Of a DNA stretch of 64,000 nucleotides, positions 26,464-33,928 are shown piece after piece. The notes beneath the pieces were generated by a model, which was not told where the DNA came from, ran no database searches, and saw nothing but the letters and a program-made list of their open reading frames with translations. This DNA comes from Methylocystis sp. GTDB taxonomy: Bacteria; Pseudomonadota; Alphaproteobacteria; Rhizobiales; Beijerinckiaceae. Each line of letters starts with the position of its first letter. Position 1 is the first letter of the stretch. The position numbers were made by a program, and so were the translations under genes. The DNA lies in contig JADCCX010000059.1 of assembly GCA_020252485.1 (NCBI GenBank), forward strand, positions 62,001 to 126,000, written 5' to 3'.

Positions 26464-27306
26464 TCAGGCAGCGGCTTGCTGCTTCTTGGTCAGGGCGTCG
26501 AGCTCCATCAGTTCCGCGATGAGGCTTTCGAACCGCGCGAGCGGCACCATATTGGGTCCATCGGAGGGAGCCCGGTCCGGGTTCTCGTGCGTTTCGATGA
26601 AGAGGCCCGCCACGCCGACCGCCACCGCCGCCCGCGCCAGCACCGGCACGAATTGCCGCTGGCCGCCGGAGGAGGCGCCCTGCCCTCCCGGCTGCTGCAC
26701 GGAATGGGTGGCGTCGAAGATCACCGGGGCCTCCGTCTGTTCGGCCATGATCGGCAGGCCGCGGAAATCGCTGACGAGGGTGTTATAGCCGAAGGAGGTG
26801 CCGCGCTCGGTCACCAGCACGTCCGGGTTGCCGGCGGCCCGCACCTTCTCGACCACATTCGCCATGTCCCAGGGGGCGAGGAACTGGCCCTTCTTGACAT
26901 TAACGGCCCTGCCCGTCCGGGCCGCCGCGGCCAGAAGATCGGTCTGGCGGCAGAGGAAGGCCGGGATCTGCAGCATGTCGGCCACGTCGCCAACCGGCCG
27001 GCAATGCTCCACCTCATGGACATCAGTGATGACCGGCAGGCCGAAGCGCGCCTTGATGTCGGCGAAGACGGTCATCGCCTTGTCCAGTCCGATGCCCCGC
27101 GCGCTGTTGATCGAGGTGCGGTTGGCCTTGTCGTAGGAGGATTTGTAGACGAGCCCGATGCCCAGCCGGCCGGCAATTGCGGCCAGCGCATCGGCCATCT
27201 CGAAGGCGTGCTCCCGGCTTTCCATCGCGCAGGGGCCGGCGATCAGCGCCATCGGCAAGGCGTTGCCGAAGCTGACGCGTCCGACGGTCACAACATTCTG
27301 GGTCAT
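26464..27306 (-). CDS. kdsA: 3-deoxy-D-manno-octulosonate 8-phosphate synthase
   Basis: KDO-8-phosphate synthase, 280 residues, joining arabinose 5-phosphate and phosphoenolpyruvate. Start at ATG 27306 (or the adjacent ATG 27309) with AAAGGGG upstream; an in-frame extension to 27369 is unlikely. Family motifs: [13 protein letters not shown] near residue 22, [12 protein letters not shown] near residue 54, [31 protein letters not shown], and SDGPNMVPL at the C-terminus. Product feeds lipid A-core assembly; the partner isomerase kdsD is next on the same strand. Confidence 0.96.
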   Translation of the reverse strand: MTQNVVTVGRVSFGNALPMALIAGPCAMESREHAFEMADALAAIAGRLGIGLVYKSSYDKANRTSINSARGIGLDKAMTVFADIKARFGLPVITDVHEVEHCRPVGDVADMLQIPAFLCRQTDLLAAAARTGRAVNVKKGQFLAPWDMANVVEKVRAAGNPDVLVTERGTSFGYNTLVSDFRGLPIMAEQTEAPVIFDATHSVQQPGGQGASSGGQRQFVPVLARAAVAVGVAGLFIETHENPDRAPSDGPNMVPLARFESLIAELMELDALTKKQQAAA

Positions 27307-27554
27307 CATTGCCCCTTTGAAGGCGGGCGGAATTTGCCCATAGCTGGTGGCTGGGCGGGACGAATACAACAGCCGGGCAGGCCGCGTAAGCCTTCGCTTG
27401 TCCTGACCTCGGCCTGTTCCCCACAGGATGTTCCGCCGCTATAGTCGCAGCCTCACGGAGGGCGGCCGGGCATTTGCCGGTACCGGAAGTGGCGAGGGAG
27501 CCTTGTGATCGTGCCGTTTCGTGACCGACCTTGCCGCAAGGGATATGACGCCCG

Positions 27555-28259
27555 ATGAGTTTCTGGGCCCTGACGGCGGAGGAATGGTCCGCCATTCAGC
27601 TCAGTCTGAAAGTAGCGAGTGTGGCGACGCTGGCCAGCCTGCCGCTCGGCGTGCTGACCGCGCTCGTCCTGGCGCGCGGGCGATTCCGGGGCAAGATCCT
27701 GCTCGATTCGCTCGTGCATCTGCCGCTGGTCCTGCCGCCGGTGGTCACGGGCTACGCGCTGCTGCTGCTCTTCGGTCGGCGGGGACCCATCGGCCAATGG
27801 CTTGAGGGCACCTTCGGCATCGTGCTCTCCTTCCGCTGGACGGGCGCGGCGCTCGCCTGCGCCATCATGGCGTTCCCGCTGATGGTGCGGGCGATCCGGC
27901 TCGGAATCGAGGCGATCGACAGGCGGCTGGAGGATGCGGCTGGGACGCTGGGCGCTTCCCCGTTCTGGGTTTTTCTGACCGTGACGCTGCCGCTGGCCCT
28001 GCCCGGCATCATTGCCGGCGCGGTGCTCTGCTTCGCCAAGGCGCTCGGCGAATTCGGGGCCACGATCACCTTCGTCTCCAACATCCCCGGCGAAACGCAG
28101 ACGATTCCCTCCGCTATCTTCAGCTACACGCAGATGCCCGGCGGGGATGCCGGCGCGCTTCGCCTCTCGATCATCGCAGCCCTCATCGCGGTGGCGGCGC
28201 TGATCGCCTCGGAGCTCCTGGCGCGGCGGGCCTACCGGCCGGAGCGGGATCGCCCATGA
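27555..28259 (+). CDS. modB: Molybdate ABC transporter permease ModB
   Basis: Permease of 234 residues with the ModB pattern: SLKVASVATLASLPLGVLTALVLAR at the N-terminus, LPLVLPPVVTGYALLLLFGRRGPIG near residue 55 and the coupling loop EDAAGTLGASPFWVFLTVTLPLALPGI near residue 128, followed by ALGEFGATITFVSNIPGETQT, typical of molybdate/tungstate permeases. It overlaps modC (ATGA). No modA binding-protein gene precedes it; the upstream neighbour is the divergent kdsA, 248 bases away. Confidence 0.93.
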   Translation: MSFWALTAEEWSAIQLSLKVASVATLASLPLGVLTALVLARGRFRGKILLDSLVHLPLVLPPVVTGYALLLLFGRRGPIGQWLEGTFGIVLSFRWTGAALACAIMAFPLMVRAIRLGIEAIDRRLEDAAGTLGASPFWVFLTVTLPLALPGIIAGAVLCFAKALGEFGATITFVSNIPGETQTIPSAIFSYTQMPGGDAGALRLSIIAALIAVAALIASELLARRAYRPERDRP

Positions 28260-28921
28260 TCCGCTTCGATTGCCGCCTGGTGCGGCCCGCCTTCGTCTTC
28301 GACGCCGCCTTCGAGGCCGGGCCCGGCATCACGGCTTTGTTCGGGCCGTCCGGCTCCGGCAAAACGACGGCGATAAGGCTGCTCGCCGGCCTGGAGCGGG
28401 CGGAACGCGGCGCCATCGCGCTCGGCGGCCGGCCCCTGCTCGACACGCAGGCGGGAATCAACCTGCCGCCCTACCGGCGGCGGATCGGGCTCATCTTCCA
28501 GGATGCGCTGCTGCTTCCGCATCTGCCTGTGCGCGCCAATCTCAATTATGGGCGCTGGTTCACGCCGCCGGCCGAGCGGCGGATCGGCTTTGATCCGGTC
28601 GTGGAGGTGCTCGGCATCGGCCATCTGCTGGGGCGGCGGACCGACACGCTGTCGGGCGGCGAGCGCCAGCGGGTCTCCATCGGCCGGGCGCTGCTCGCCA
28701 GCCCGCAGCTGCTGCTGATGGATGAGCCCCTCGCCTCGCTCGACAACGCCCGCAAGCAGGAGATCCTGCCCTTCATCGAGCAGATGCGCGATGTCTTCGC
28801 GATCCCGATCATCTATGTCAGCCATGCGGTTGAAGAGGTGCGGCGGCTGGCCTCCGAGGTGGTCGTGCTGGACGAAGGCCATGTCGTCGCGTCGGGACAA
28901 CCGGCGGTGGTTTTGCCGTGA
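28256..28921 (+). CDS. modC: Molybdate ABC transporter ATP-binding protein ModC (short form)
   Basis: ATPase of 221 residues. Walker A GPSGSGKTT at residues 30-38, IGLIFQDALLLPHL (Q-loop), signature LSGGERQRVSIGRAL, Walker B LLLMDEPLASLD and H-loop SHA are present; the short N-terminus FDCRLVRPAF and the PYRRRIGLIFQ spacing fit ModC. It ends soon after the H-loop region, so the C-terminal MOP/TOBE molybdate-binding domain seen in ordinary ModC (about 350 residues) is missing. Regulation by bound molybdate would then be lost or supplied by another protein. Confidence 0.9.
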   Translation: MIRFDCRLVRPAFVFDAAFEAGPGITALFGPSGSGKTTAIRLLAGLERAERGAIALGGRPLLDTQAGINLPPYRRRIGLIFQDALLLPHLPVRANLNYGRWFTPPAERRIGFDPVVEVLGIGHLLGRRTDTLSGGERQRVSIGRALLASPQLLLMDEPLASLDNARKQEILPFIEQMRDVFAIPIIYVSHAVEEVRRLASEVVVLDEGHVVASGQPAVVLP

Positions 28922-29138
28922 GCCGGGAGCGCGCTCAGACGCTCATGCGGCGGCGGATGCCGCCCTCGCGGCCATTTCACGCAAACCACCGGAGGATTAG
29001 CCATCAATCGGTCGACTTTTGTGCAACGCAGCATGGATTGCCACGTTTTTGTAGGCCAAAATCGAAGTCATGTATTTCCGCGCCCAGATTGCCGAATGCG
29101 CTGGCAGCTGCCCCGGATGGGCCGGGGCGATATGATCC

Positions 29139-30134
29139 TCACGCCTTGAGGCAGCGCACCTGCCGCTGCGGTCCGAAGACCCTGGCGGGGGGGAGCCCTT
29201 CCGAGCATTGCGCTTCGGCGATCGGGCAGCGCGGCGCGAAGGGGCAGCCGTCCGGCAGGGCATCGAGCGCCGGCGGAGCGCCCGGTATCGCATCGAGCCG
29301 GGCGCCTTTGTGCGCGCCGTGCAGATTGGCGGCGAGCAGCCCGCGCGTATAGGGGTGCTTCGGATCGCGGATGATATCGCGGACGGCGCCCGTCTCGACG
29401 AACTGGCCGGCATACATCACCGCCACGCGGTCGGAGATTTCGACGGCCACGCCGATGTCATGCGTGACGAAGATCATGCCCATGCCGAATTCGCGCTGCA
29501 ATTCGCGGAGCAGCAGCAGGATCTGGATCTGCACCGTGGCGTCGAGCGCGGTCGTCGGCTCGTCGGCGAGCAGGAGCTTCGGCCGGCAGACGAGCGCCAG
29601 CGCGATCATCGCCCGCTGGCGCATGCCGCCCGACATCTCGTGCGGATAGGATTTGAGCCGCCGCTCCGGCGAGGGAATGCGCACCCGCGTCAGCATCTCC
29701 AGCGCGCGCGCCATGCCTTCGGCGCGGCTCACGCCTTCATGGCGCACGACGGTTTCGGCGATCTGTTCGCCGATCGTATAGACCGGATCGAGGGCCAGCA
29801 TCGGATCCTGGAAGATCATGGAGACGACGCCGCCCCGGTGGTCGGCGAGCGCCCTGCCGGAGAGCGCCGTGACATCGACGCCGGCAATGCGGATCGTCCC
29901 GCCGATCGCCGTGCGCTGTTCCGGCAGTATCCGCAGCAGCGTCTTGAGCGTGACGCTCTTGCCAGAGCCGCTTTCGCCCAGGATGCTCAGCGTCTCGCCG
30001 GCGTTCAGCCTCAGGTCGATGCCATTGACCGCATGCACGGGGCGCGCGCCGCCGAAGCGCACCGTCACGTCGCGCATATCGACCAGGGGCTCGCTCATGG
30101 CCGTACTCATCATCGTGCTCATGGCCGTGCTCAT
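29139..30134 (-). CDS. dppD: Dipeptide/oligopeptide ABC transporter ATP-binding protein (DppD type)
   Basis: ATPase of 331 residues. Walker A GESGSGKS near residue 54, SMIFQDPMLALDPVYTIGEQ, signature MSGGMRQRAMIALAL, Walker B LLLADEPTTALD and the C-terminal oligo_HPY cysteine cluster (GCPFAPRCP ... C ... C) are visible. It overlaps the previous gene by ATGA at 30134. The N-terminus consists of four 4-residue units (MSTA MSTM MSTA MSEP), each beginning with a possible start; MSEP at 30095 begins the conserved part. Last gene of the operon. Confidence 0.92.
   Translation of the reverse strand: MSTAMSTMMSTAMSEPLVDMRDVTVRFGGARPVHAVNGIDLRLNAGETLSILGESGSGKSVTLKTLLRILPEQRTAIGGTIRIAGVDVTALSGRALADHRGGVVSMIFQDPMLALDPVYTIGEQIAETVVRHEGVSRAEGMARALEMLTRVRIPSPERRLKSYPHEMSGGMRQRAMIALALVCRPKLLLADEPTTALDATVQIQILLLLRELQREFGMGMIFVTHDIGVAVEISDRVAVMYAGQFVETGAVRDIIRDPKHPYTRGLLAANLHGAHKGARLDAIPGAPPALDALPDGCPFAPRCPIAEAQCSEGLPPARVFGPQRQVRCLKA
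30087..30134 (-). repeat. Four 12-bp tandem repeats at the dppD start codon
   Basis: Reading on the minus strand from 30134: ATGAGCACGGCC, ATGAGCACGATG, ATGAGTACGGCC, ATGAGCGAGCCC. Each unit starts with an in-frame ATG. The array appears to be a duplication of the translational start. Confidence 0.85.
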
Positions 30135-31183
30135 GGGCGCGCCTCCGCCGCCGCTTCGGGGTGGCCCGAACCGGGGACCAGCATATGGCAGCCCGCCAGA
30201 TGACGCTCGGCCCTCAGCCGCGAGAGATTGGGGATCGCGCTGCTGCAGACCGGCGCCGCATGCGCGCAGCGCGTGTGGAAGCGGCAGCCGCTCGGCGGAT
30301 TGATGGGGTTGGGCGGATCGCCCGAAAGCGGCGCCTCCTCGGTCCGCCGGTCCGGGTCCATCGACGGCATCGCGGCGAGCAGGGCGCGGGTGTAGGGATG
30401 CGCCGGGTTGGAATAGAGGCTGTCGACGGGGCCGATCTCGGCCACTTCGCCGAGATACATCACCATCACCCGGTCGCTCATGTAGCGGACGACATTGAGA
30501 TCGTGGGAGATGAAGATATAGGTGAGGCCAAGCTCGCTCTTGAGGTCCGAGAGCAGGTTCAGCACCTGCGCCTCCACCGATTTGTCGAGCGCCGACACAG
30601 CCTCATCGAGGATCACGACCTTGGGCGAAAAGGCGAGCGCGCGGGCGATGTTGACGCGCTGGCGCTGGCCGCCCGAAAGCTCATGGGGATAACGCCCCGC
30701 AAAGCGCCTGGGCTCCAGGCCGACTCGGCTCAGCAGGTCATGCGCCAGATTGGTCGCCTGCCGCTCCGCCATGCCGTTGATCATCGGCCCGAAGGCGATC
30801 GCATCCTCCATCGTCAGCCGCGGATTGAGCGAGGCGTAGCTGTCCTGGAACACCATCTGCACGTCGCGCCTGAGATCCCTGACCGTCATGTCGGCGCCGA
30901 GCCGGCGGTTGGCGAGGCGAATCTCGCCTGAATCCGGCGTGATCAGATCGACCAGCAGCCGCGCCGTCGTCGATTTGCCGCAGCCCGATTCGCCGACGAT
31001 GCCGAGCGTCTCGCCCTCGGTCACATCGAAGCTGATGCCGTCGACGGCGCGCACCACCACCGAGCCGCGCCCCAGGAGGCCGCTTCTGATCGGGAAATGC
31101 TTGGTGAGGCCATGGACCGAGAGCAACGGCCCGGCGGCCAGGCTCCCGCCGGGCGCTGCGCTCATGCCTTGCGCCGCGCTCAT
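30131..31183 (-). CDS. dppF: Dipeptide/oligopeptide ABC transporter ATP-binding protein (DppF type)
   Basis: ATPase of 350 residues. Start at ATG 31183, overlapping the permease stop by ATGA; upstream in-frame codons lie inside the permease gene. N-terminal LTKHFPIRSGLLGRG and AVDGISFDVTEGETLGIVGESGCGKSTTARLL (in parts) match DppF/OppF. Signature [15 protein letters not shown], Walker B VVILDEAVSALD, and the C-terminal GCRFHTRCAHAAPVC oligo_HPY cluster follow. The first 12 residues are a duplication (MSAAQG MSAAPG). Confidence 0.92.
   Translation of the reverse strand: MSAAQGMSAAPGGSLAAGPLLSVHGLTKHFPIRSGLLGRGSVVVRAVDGISFDVTEGETLGIVGESGCGKSTTARLLVDLITPDSGEIRLANRRLGADMTVRDLRRDVQMVFQDSYASLNPRLTMEDAIAFGPMINGMAERQATNLAHDLLSRVGLEPRRFAGRYPHELSGGQRQRVNIARALAFSPKVVILDEAVSALDKSVEAQVLNLLSDLKSELGLTYIFISHDLNVVRYMSDRVMVMYLGEVAEIGPVDSLYSNPAHPYTRALLAAMPSMDPDRRTEEAPLSGDPPNPINPPSGCRFHTRCAHAAPVCSSAIPNLSRLRAERHLAGCHMLVPGSGHPEAAAEARP
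31148..31183 (-). repeat. Two 18-bp tandem repeats at the dppF start codon
   Basis: Minus-strand units ATGAGCGCGGCGCAAGGC (31183-31166) and ATGAGCGCAGCGCCCGGC (31165-31148) duplicate the start codon and the next five codons, as in the neighbouring dppD gene. Confidence 0.8.
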
Positions 31184-32064
31184 GCCTTCAGGTCCATGGC
31201 GGAACGCAAACCGTCGGAGAGCAGGTTGAAGGAGACCGAGGTGATGAAGATCATCACGCCCGGCAGGGCCGCGACCCAGGGCTGCACGTAGATGGCATTG
31301 CGGAGCGTGTTCAGCATCAGGCCCCATTCGGGCTCCGGCGGCTTCACGCCCAGACCCAGGAACGAGAGGCCGGAGGCCAGAATCAGCGACACCGAGATCA
31401 GGCTGGTCGCGTAGACGAAGATCGGACCGATCACATTGCCCAGCACATGCACGCGCACGATGGTGAAGCCGGATGCGCCCGAGGCGCGGGCCGCTTCGAC
31501 ATATTCGATCTTTCGCACGCCGGTGGTCACGCTTTCGGCGATGCGCGCGATCGGCGGGATGAAGACCACCGTCAGCGAGAGCAGCCCGTTGAAGATGCCG
31601 GCGCCCAGCGCGCCCGAAAGGGCGATCGCGAGCAGCACCGAGGGGAAGGCGAAGAAGACGTCAATCGTCCGCATCAGCACCGTGTTGACGCGCCCGCCCA
31701 CGAAGCCCGCGGTGATGCCGATGGCGGAGCCCACGAAGAAGGCGATGATGACGGGCATCACACCCATCAGCAGCGAAAGCCGCGCGCCATAAATCAGCCG
31801 GGAGAGCATGTCGCGGCCGAGTTCATCGGTGCCCAGCGGAAACCCCGGGGTGCCGATCGGCCGCAGGCGCCGGATCATCGAGGAGCGATACGGGTCGTTC
31901 GGCGCCACCCATGGCGCGAAGATCGCCATCAGGATCAGCGCCAGCACCACGGCCAGCGCCACCATCGCGACCGGATCGCGGCGCAGGCGGGTCAGCACGC
32001 CCGACCAGTAGCCGGGCGATTTCTCGATCGCGGCCATGGCGGCGATGCTGGCGGCGGCTGACAT
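31180..32064 (-). CDS. dppC: Dipeptide/oligopeptide ABC transporter permease (DppC type)
   Basis: Permease of 294 residues with the OppC N-terminal segment (LRRDPVAMVALAVVLALILMAIFAPWVAP in parts), GTDELGRDMLSRLIYGARLSL near residue 78, and the coupling loop EAARASGASGFTIVRVHVLGN near residue 192. LGVKPPEPEWGLMLN near the C-terminus is typical of DppC. It starts 3 bases after the dppB stop and overlaps dppF. Confidence 0.94.
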   Translation of the reverse strand: MSAAASIAAMAAIEKSPGYWSGVLTRLRRDPVAMVALAVVLALILMAIFAPWVAPNDPYRSSMIRRLRPIGTPGFPLGTDELGRDMLSRLIYGARLSLLMGVMPVIIAFFVGSAIGITAGFVGGRVNTVLMRTIDVFFAFPSVLLAIALSGALGAGIFNGLLSLTVVFIPPIARIAESVTTGVRKIEYVEAARASGASGFTIVRVHVLGNVIGPIFVYATSLISVSLILASGLSFLGLGVKPPEPEWGLMLNTLRNAIYVQPWVAALPGVMIFITSVSFNLLSDGLRSAMDLKA

Positions 32065-32067
32065 CGT

Positions 32068-33021
32068 TCAGGCCCTCTGCACGCGGGGATCGAGCATCGC
32101 CTGCACGATGTCGACGATCATGTTCAAGGTGACGAAAAAGAGGGCGAGCACGAGGATCGTGCCCTGCAGCAGAGGCAGATCACGCTGGAAGATCGCCTGC
32201 CCGAGCAGGAAGCCGGTGCCCGGCCAGGAAAAGACGGTCTCGATCAGGATCGAGCCGCCGAGCAGATAGCCGAGCTGCAGCCCCATCACGGCGAGCGCCG
32301 TGGGCGCCGCATTCTTGACCACATGGCGGAAGACGCCGAAATCGAGCAGGCCCTTGGCCCTGAGGCCCGAGACGAATTCCTGGCTGAGGATGTCGGCCAC
32401 CAGCGCGCGCACGGTGCGCGCCACGATCCCCATCGGGATCACGGACATGGTGACGGCCGGCAGGATCAGGTGGCGGATATGCGCCCAATCCCATCGCCAG
32501 GCGTCCGATCCGCCCGGGCCGGCGCCGGTGGCGGGCAGCCAGTTCAACTGCACGGAGAAGATGATCACCAACACCATGCCCAGCCAGTAATGCGGCACCG
32601 AGACGCCGATGATCGAGATGAAGGAGGCGAGTTTGTCGATCCAGCTGCCGCGGAAATAGCCCGCGACAAAGCCGAAGAGCGAGCCCAGGATGAAGCCGAT
32701 CAGCGTCGCCAGCACGGCGAGCATCAGCGTGTTGCCGATGGCCTTGCCGAGCTCCGTGGCGACGGGGCGGCCCGTGGCGATCGAGGTGCCGAGATCGCCC
32801 TGCAGCGCCTTCATCGCCCACAGGCCATATTGAACCGGGAGCGGACGGTCAAAGCCGTAGATGCGCCGCATCTCCGCCTGCAGTTGCGCAGAGGCGTCGG
32901 GCGGCAGCACCGAGGTCAGCGGATCTCCCGGTGCGATATGCACCAGGAGAAAGCAGACGACGCTGACGCCGAAGGCCACCGGCAGCGCATGCGTGATGCG
33001 TTTAAGGAGATAGACCAGCAT
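32068..33021 (-). CDS. dppB: Dipeptide/oligopeptide ABC transporter permease (DppB type)
   Basis: Permease of 317 residues. The N-terminus MLVYLLKRITHALPVAFGVS and HIAPGDPLTSVLPPDAS is the classical DppB pattern, and LRAKGLLDFGVFRHVVKNA near residue 222 is the coupling loop. No ribosome binding site precedes the ATG at 33021: the six bases before it are the target and terminal end of an inserted MITE-like element. Translation may depend on the small open frame inside that element, which stops two bases before this ATG. Confidence 0.93.
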   Translation of the reverse strand: MLVYLLKRITHALPVAFGVSVVCFLLVHIAPGDPLTSVLPPDASAQLQAEMRRIYGFDRPLPVQYGLWAMKALQGDLGTSIATGRPVATELGKAIGNTLMLAVLATLIGFILGSLFGFVAGYFRGSWIDKLASFISIIGVSVPHYWLGMVLVIIFSVQLNWLPATGAGPGGSDAWRWDWAHIRHLILPAVTMSVIPMGIVARTVRALVADILSQEFVSGLRAKGLLDFGVFRHVVKNAAPTALAVMGLQLGYLLGGSILIETVFSWPGTGFLLGQAIFQRDLPLLQGTILVLALFFVTLNMIVDIVQAMLDPRVQRA

Positions 33022-33023
33022 CG

Positions 33024-33260
33024 CTAGGGCGAAACCTCATAATTGGAGGGCGTTTTGACGCGAGAGAATTCGGTGATCAGATTTTTTCGGTTGTTTCGAA
33101 GGAAACCGTCCGGTTTTCGAGGAGCAAGCGGACCAATCTGGCCCGAATTCGCCGCGCCTTCGGTGGGATTAGGGGGCAAAACTGCCTCACAACCGCCTCT
33201 GGCCTTGACGGACGTCAAGGCGGCGAGCCGTTTGCGGTCATTTTTGCCCCCTAGTCCCAT
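33024..33260 (-). CDS. Small open frame carried by the MITE-like element
   Basis: Frame of 78 codons, ATG at 33260 with GGAGGG seven bases upstream, running through the whole element and ending at TAG 33026-33024, two bases before the dppB ATG (TAGCGATG). The predicted peptide (GLGGKNDRKRLAALTSVK...) resembles no family I recognise and looks like incidental coding. Its likely importance is to bring ribosomes to dppB by translational coupling. Confidence 0.4.
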   Translation of the reverse strand: MGLGGKNDRKRLAALTSVKARGGCEAVLPPNPTEGAANSGQIGPLAPRKPDGFLRNNRKNLITEFSRVKTPSNYEVSP

Positions 33261-33291
33261 CAAAACGCCCTCCAATTATGAGTTTTCGCCC
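33027..33291. mobile_element. MITE-like element with TA target duplication (265 bp)
   Basis: Terminal inverted repeats of 34 bp (33027-33060 and 33258-33291) differ at two positions; both begin GGGCGAAA and contain CTCATAATTGGAGGGCG. TA flanks both ends (33025-33026, 33292-33293), the target preference of IS630/Tc1-mariner transposases. A second, internal inverted repeat (TAGGGGGCAAAA, near 33170 and 33245) and a central CCTTGACG/CGTCAAGG palindrome are present. No transposase is encoded, so it is a non-autonomous element. Confidence 0.85.
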
Positions 33292-33320
33292 TATGCACCG
33301 CCCTCAGTCAGCATGCCCGG

Positions 33321-33851
33321 TCAGGGCGCCATGGTGATGGTGTTGAAATCCTGGAACCAGTTCTGCGCCTGCACGAAGCCGCGCACCTTGGGGCTCATGG
33401 CGCGCGCGTTCACGTCATGGGTCACCATCAGGAACAGCGCGTCATCGACGTATTTCTCATGCACCTTCTCGAGCACCCTGGTTTGCGCTTCGCTGTCGAA
33501 GGTGTTGCGCACCTGGTCGAACAGGGCATCCATCTCCTGGTCGCAATAAAGGCCCCAGTTGGTGCCTGCCGGCGGCTTCAGGTTGCATTGCAGATGCCGG
33601 ATGAAGCCCGTGAACGGGTCCTGGATGAAGTAGCTGTAATTCATCCCTGTCGCCTTGCGGGAGGATTCGTGATCCGCGCCCGCCCGCCAGATATTGATCA
33701 GCGTGTTCCACTCCACCGTCTCGAACTCGATCTTCATGCCGGCGTCAGCGAGGTTCTGCTGGATGAACTCGTTCATCGACAGCGGCTGCATCTGGCCGGA
33801 GCCAGCCAGAACCACGCCGGCAACCAGCGCCGCCCAACCAAAACGCTTCAT
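33321..33851 (-). pseudogene. Peptide-binding protein gene with large in-frame internal deletion
   Basis: Frame of 176 codons: a start with a good ribosome binding site (GAAGGGTG) and about 16 residues of signal peptide (MKRFGWAALVAGVVLA), joined directly to GSGQMQPLSMNEFIQQNL, a motif that lies near residue 390 in the full-length paralogue next door. The remainder matches the C-terminal lobe (WNTLINIWRAG, NWGLYCDQEMDALFDQ, ARAMSPKVRGFVQ). About 370 residues of lobe I and the hinge are missing. The deletion is in frame, so a stable short product is possible, but it cannot form a normal ligand pocket. Confidence 0.85.
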
Positions 33852-33928
33852 CGCTCACCCTTCTACGCAGCCGAGAAAAGACAACTCCCGCTATCCGTCG
33901 GCGGATGGCGGGAGAGATCAAGCAAGCT

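Noticed and set aside
27420-27550. Possible structured leader (riboswitch) before modB
   Set aside because: Some GC stems such as CCGG/CCGG are present, but I could not fit them to the molybdenum cofactor motif or a ModE site.
29015-29032. TTGTGCAACGCAGCA, reminiscent of a PhaR/phasin-type operator
   Set aside because: No phasin or PHB gene lies nearby and the motif is short; the 217-base gap between modC and dppD otherwise shows only a GCCCCGG/CCGGGGC hairpin near 29110.
33043-33549. Plus-strand frame running from the MITE into the truncated binding-protein gene
   Set aside because: It is antisense to the binding-protein remnant, and only the inverted repeat keeps the frame open at its start.
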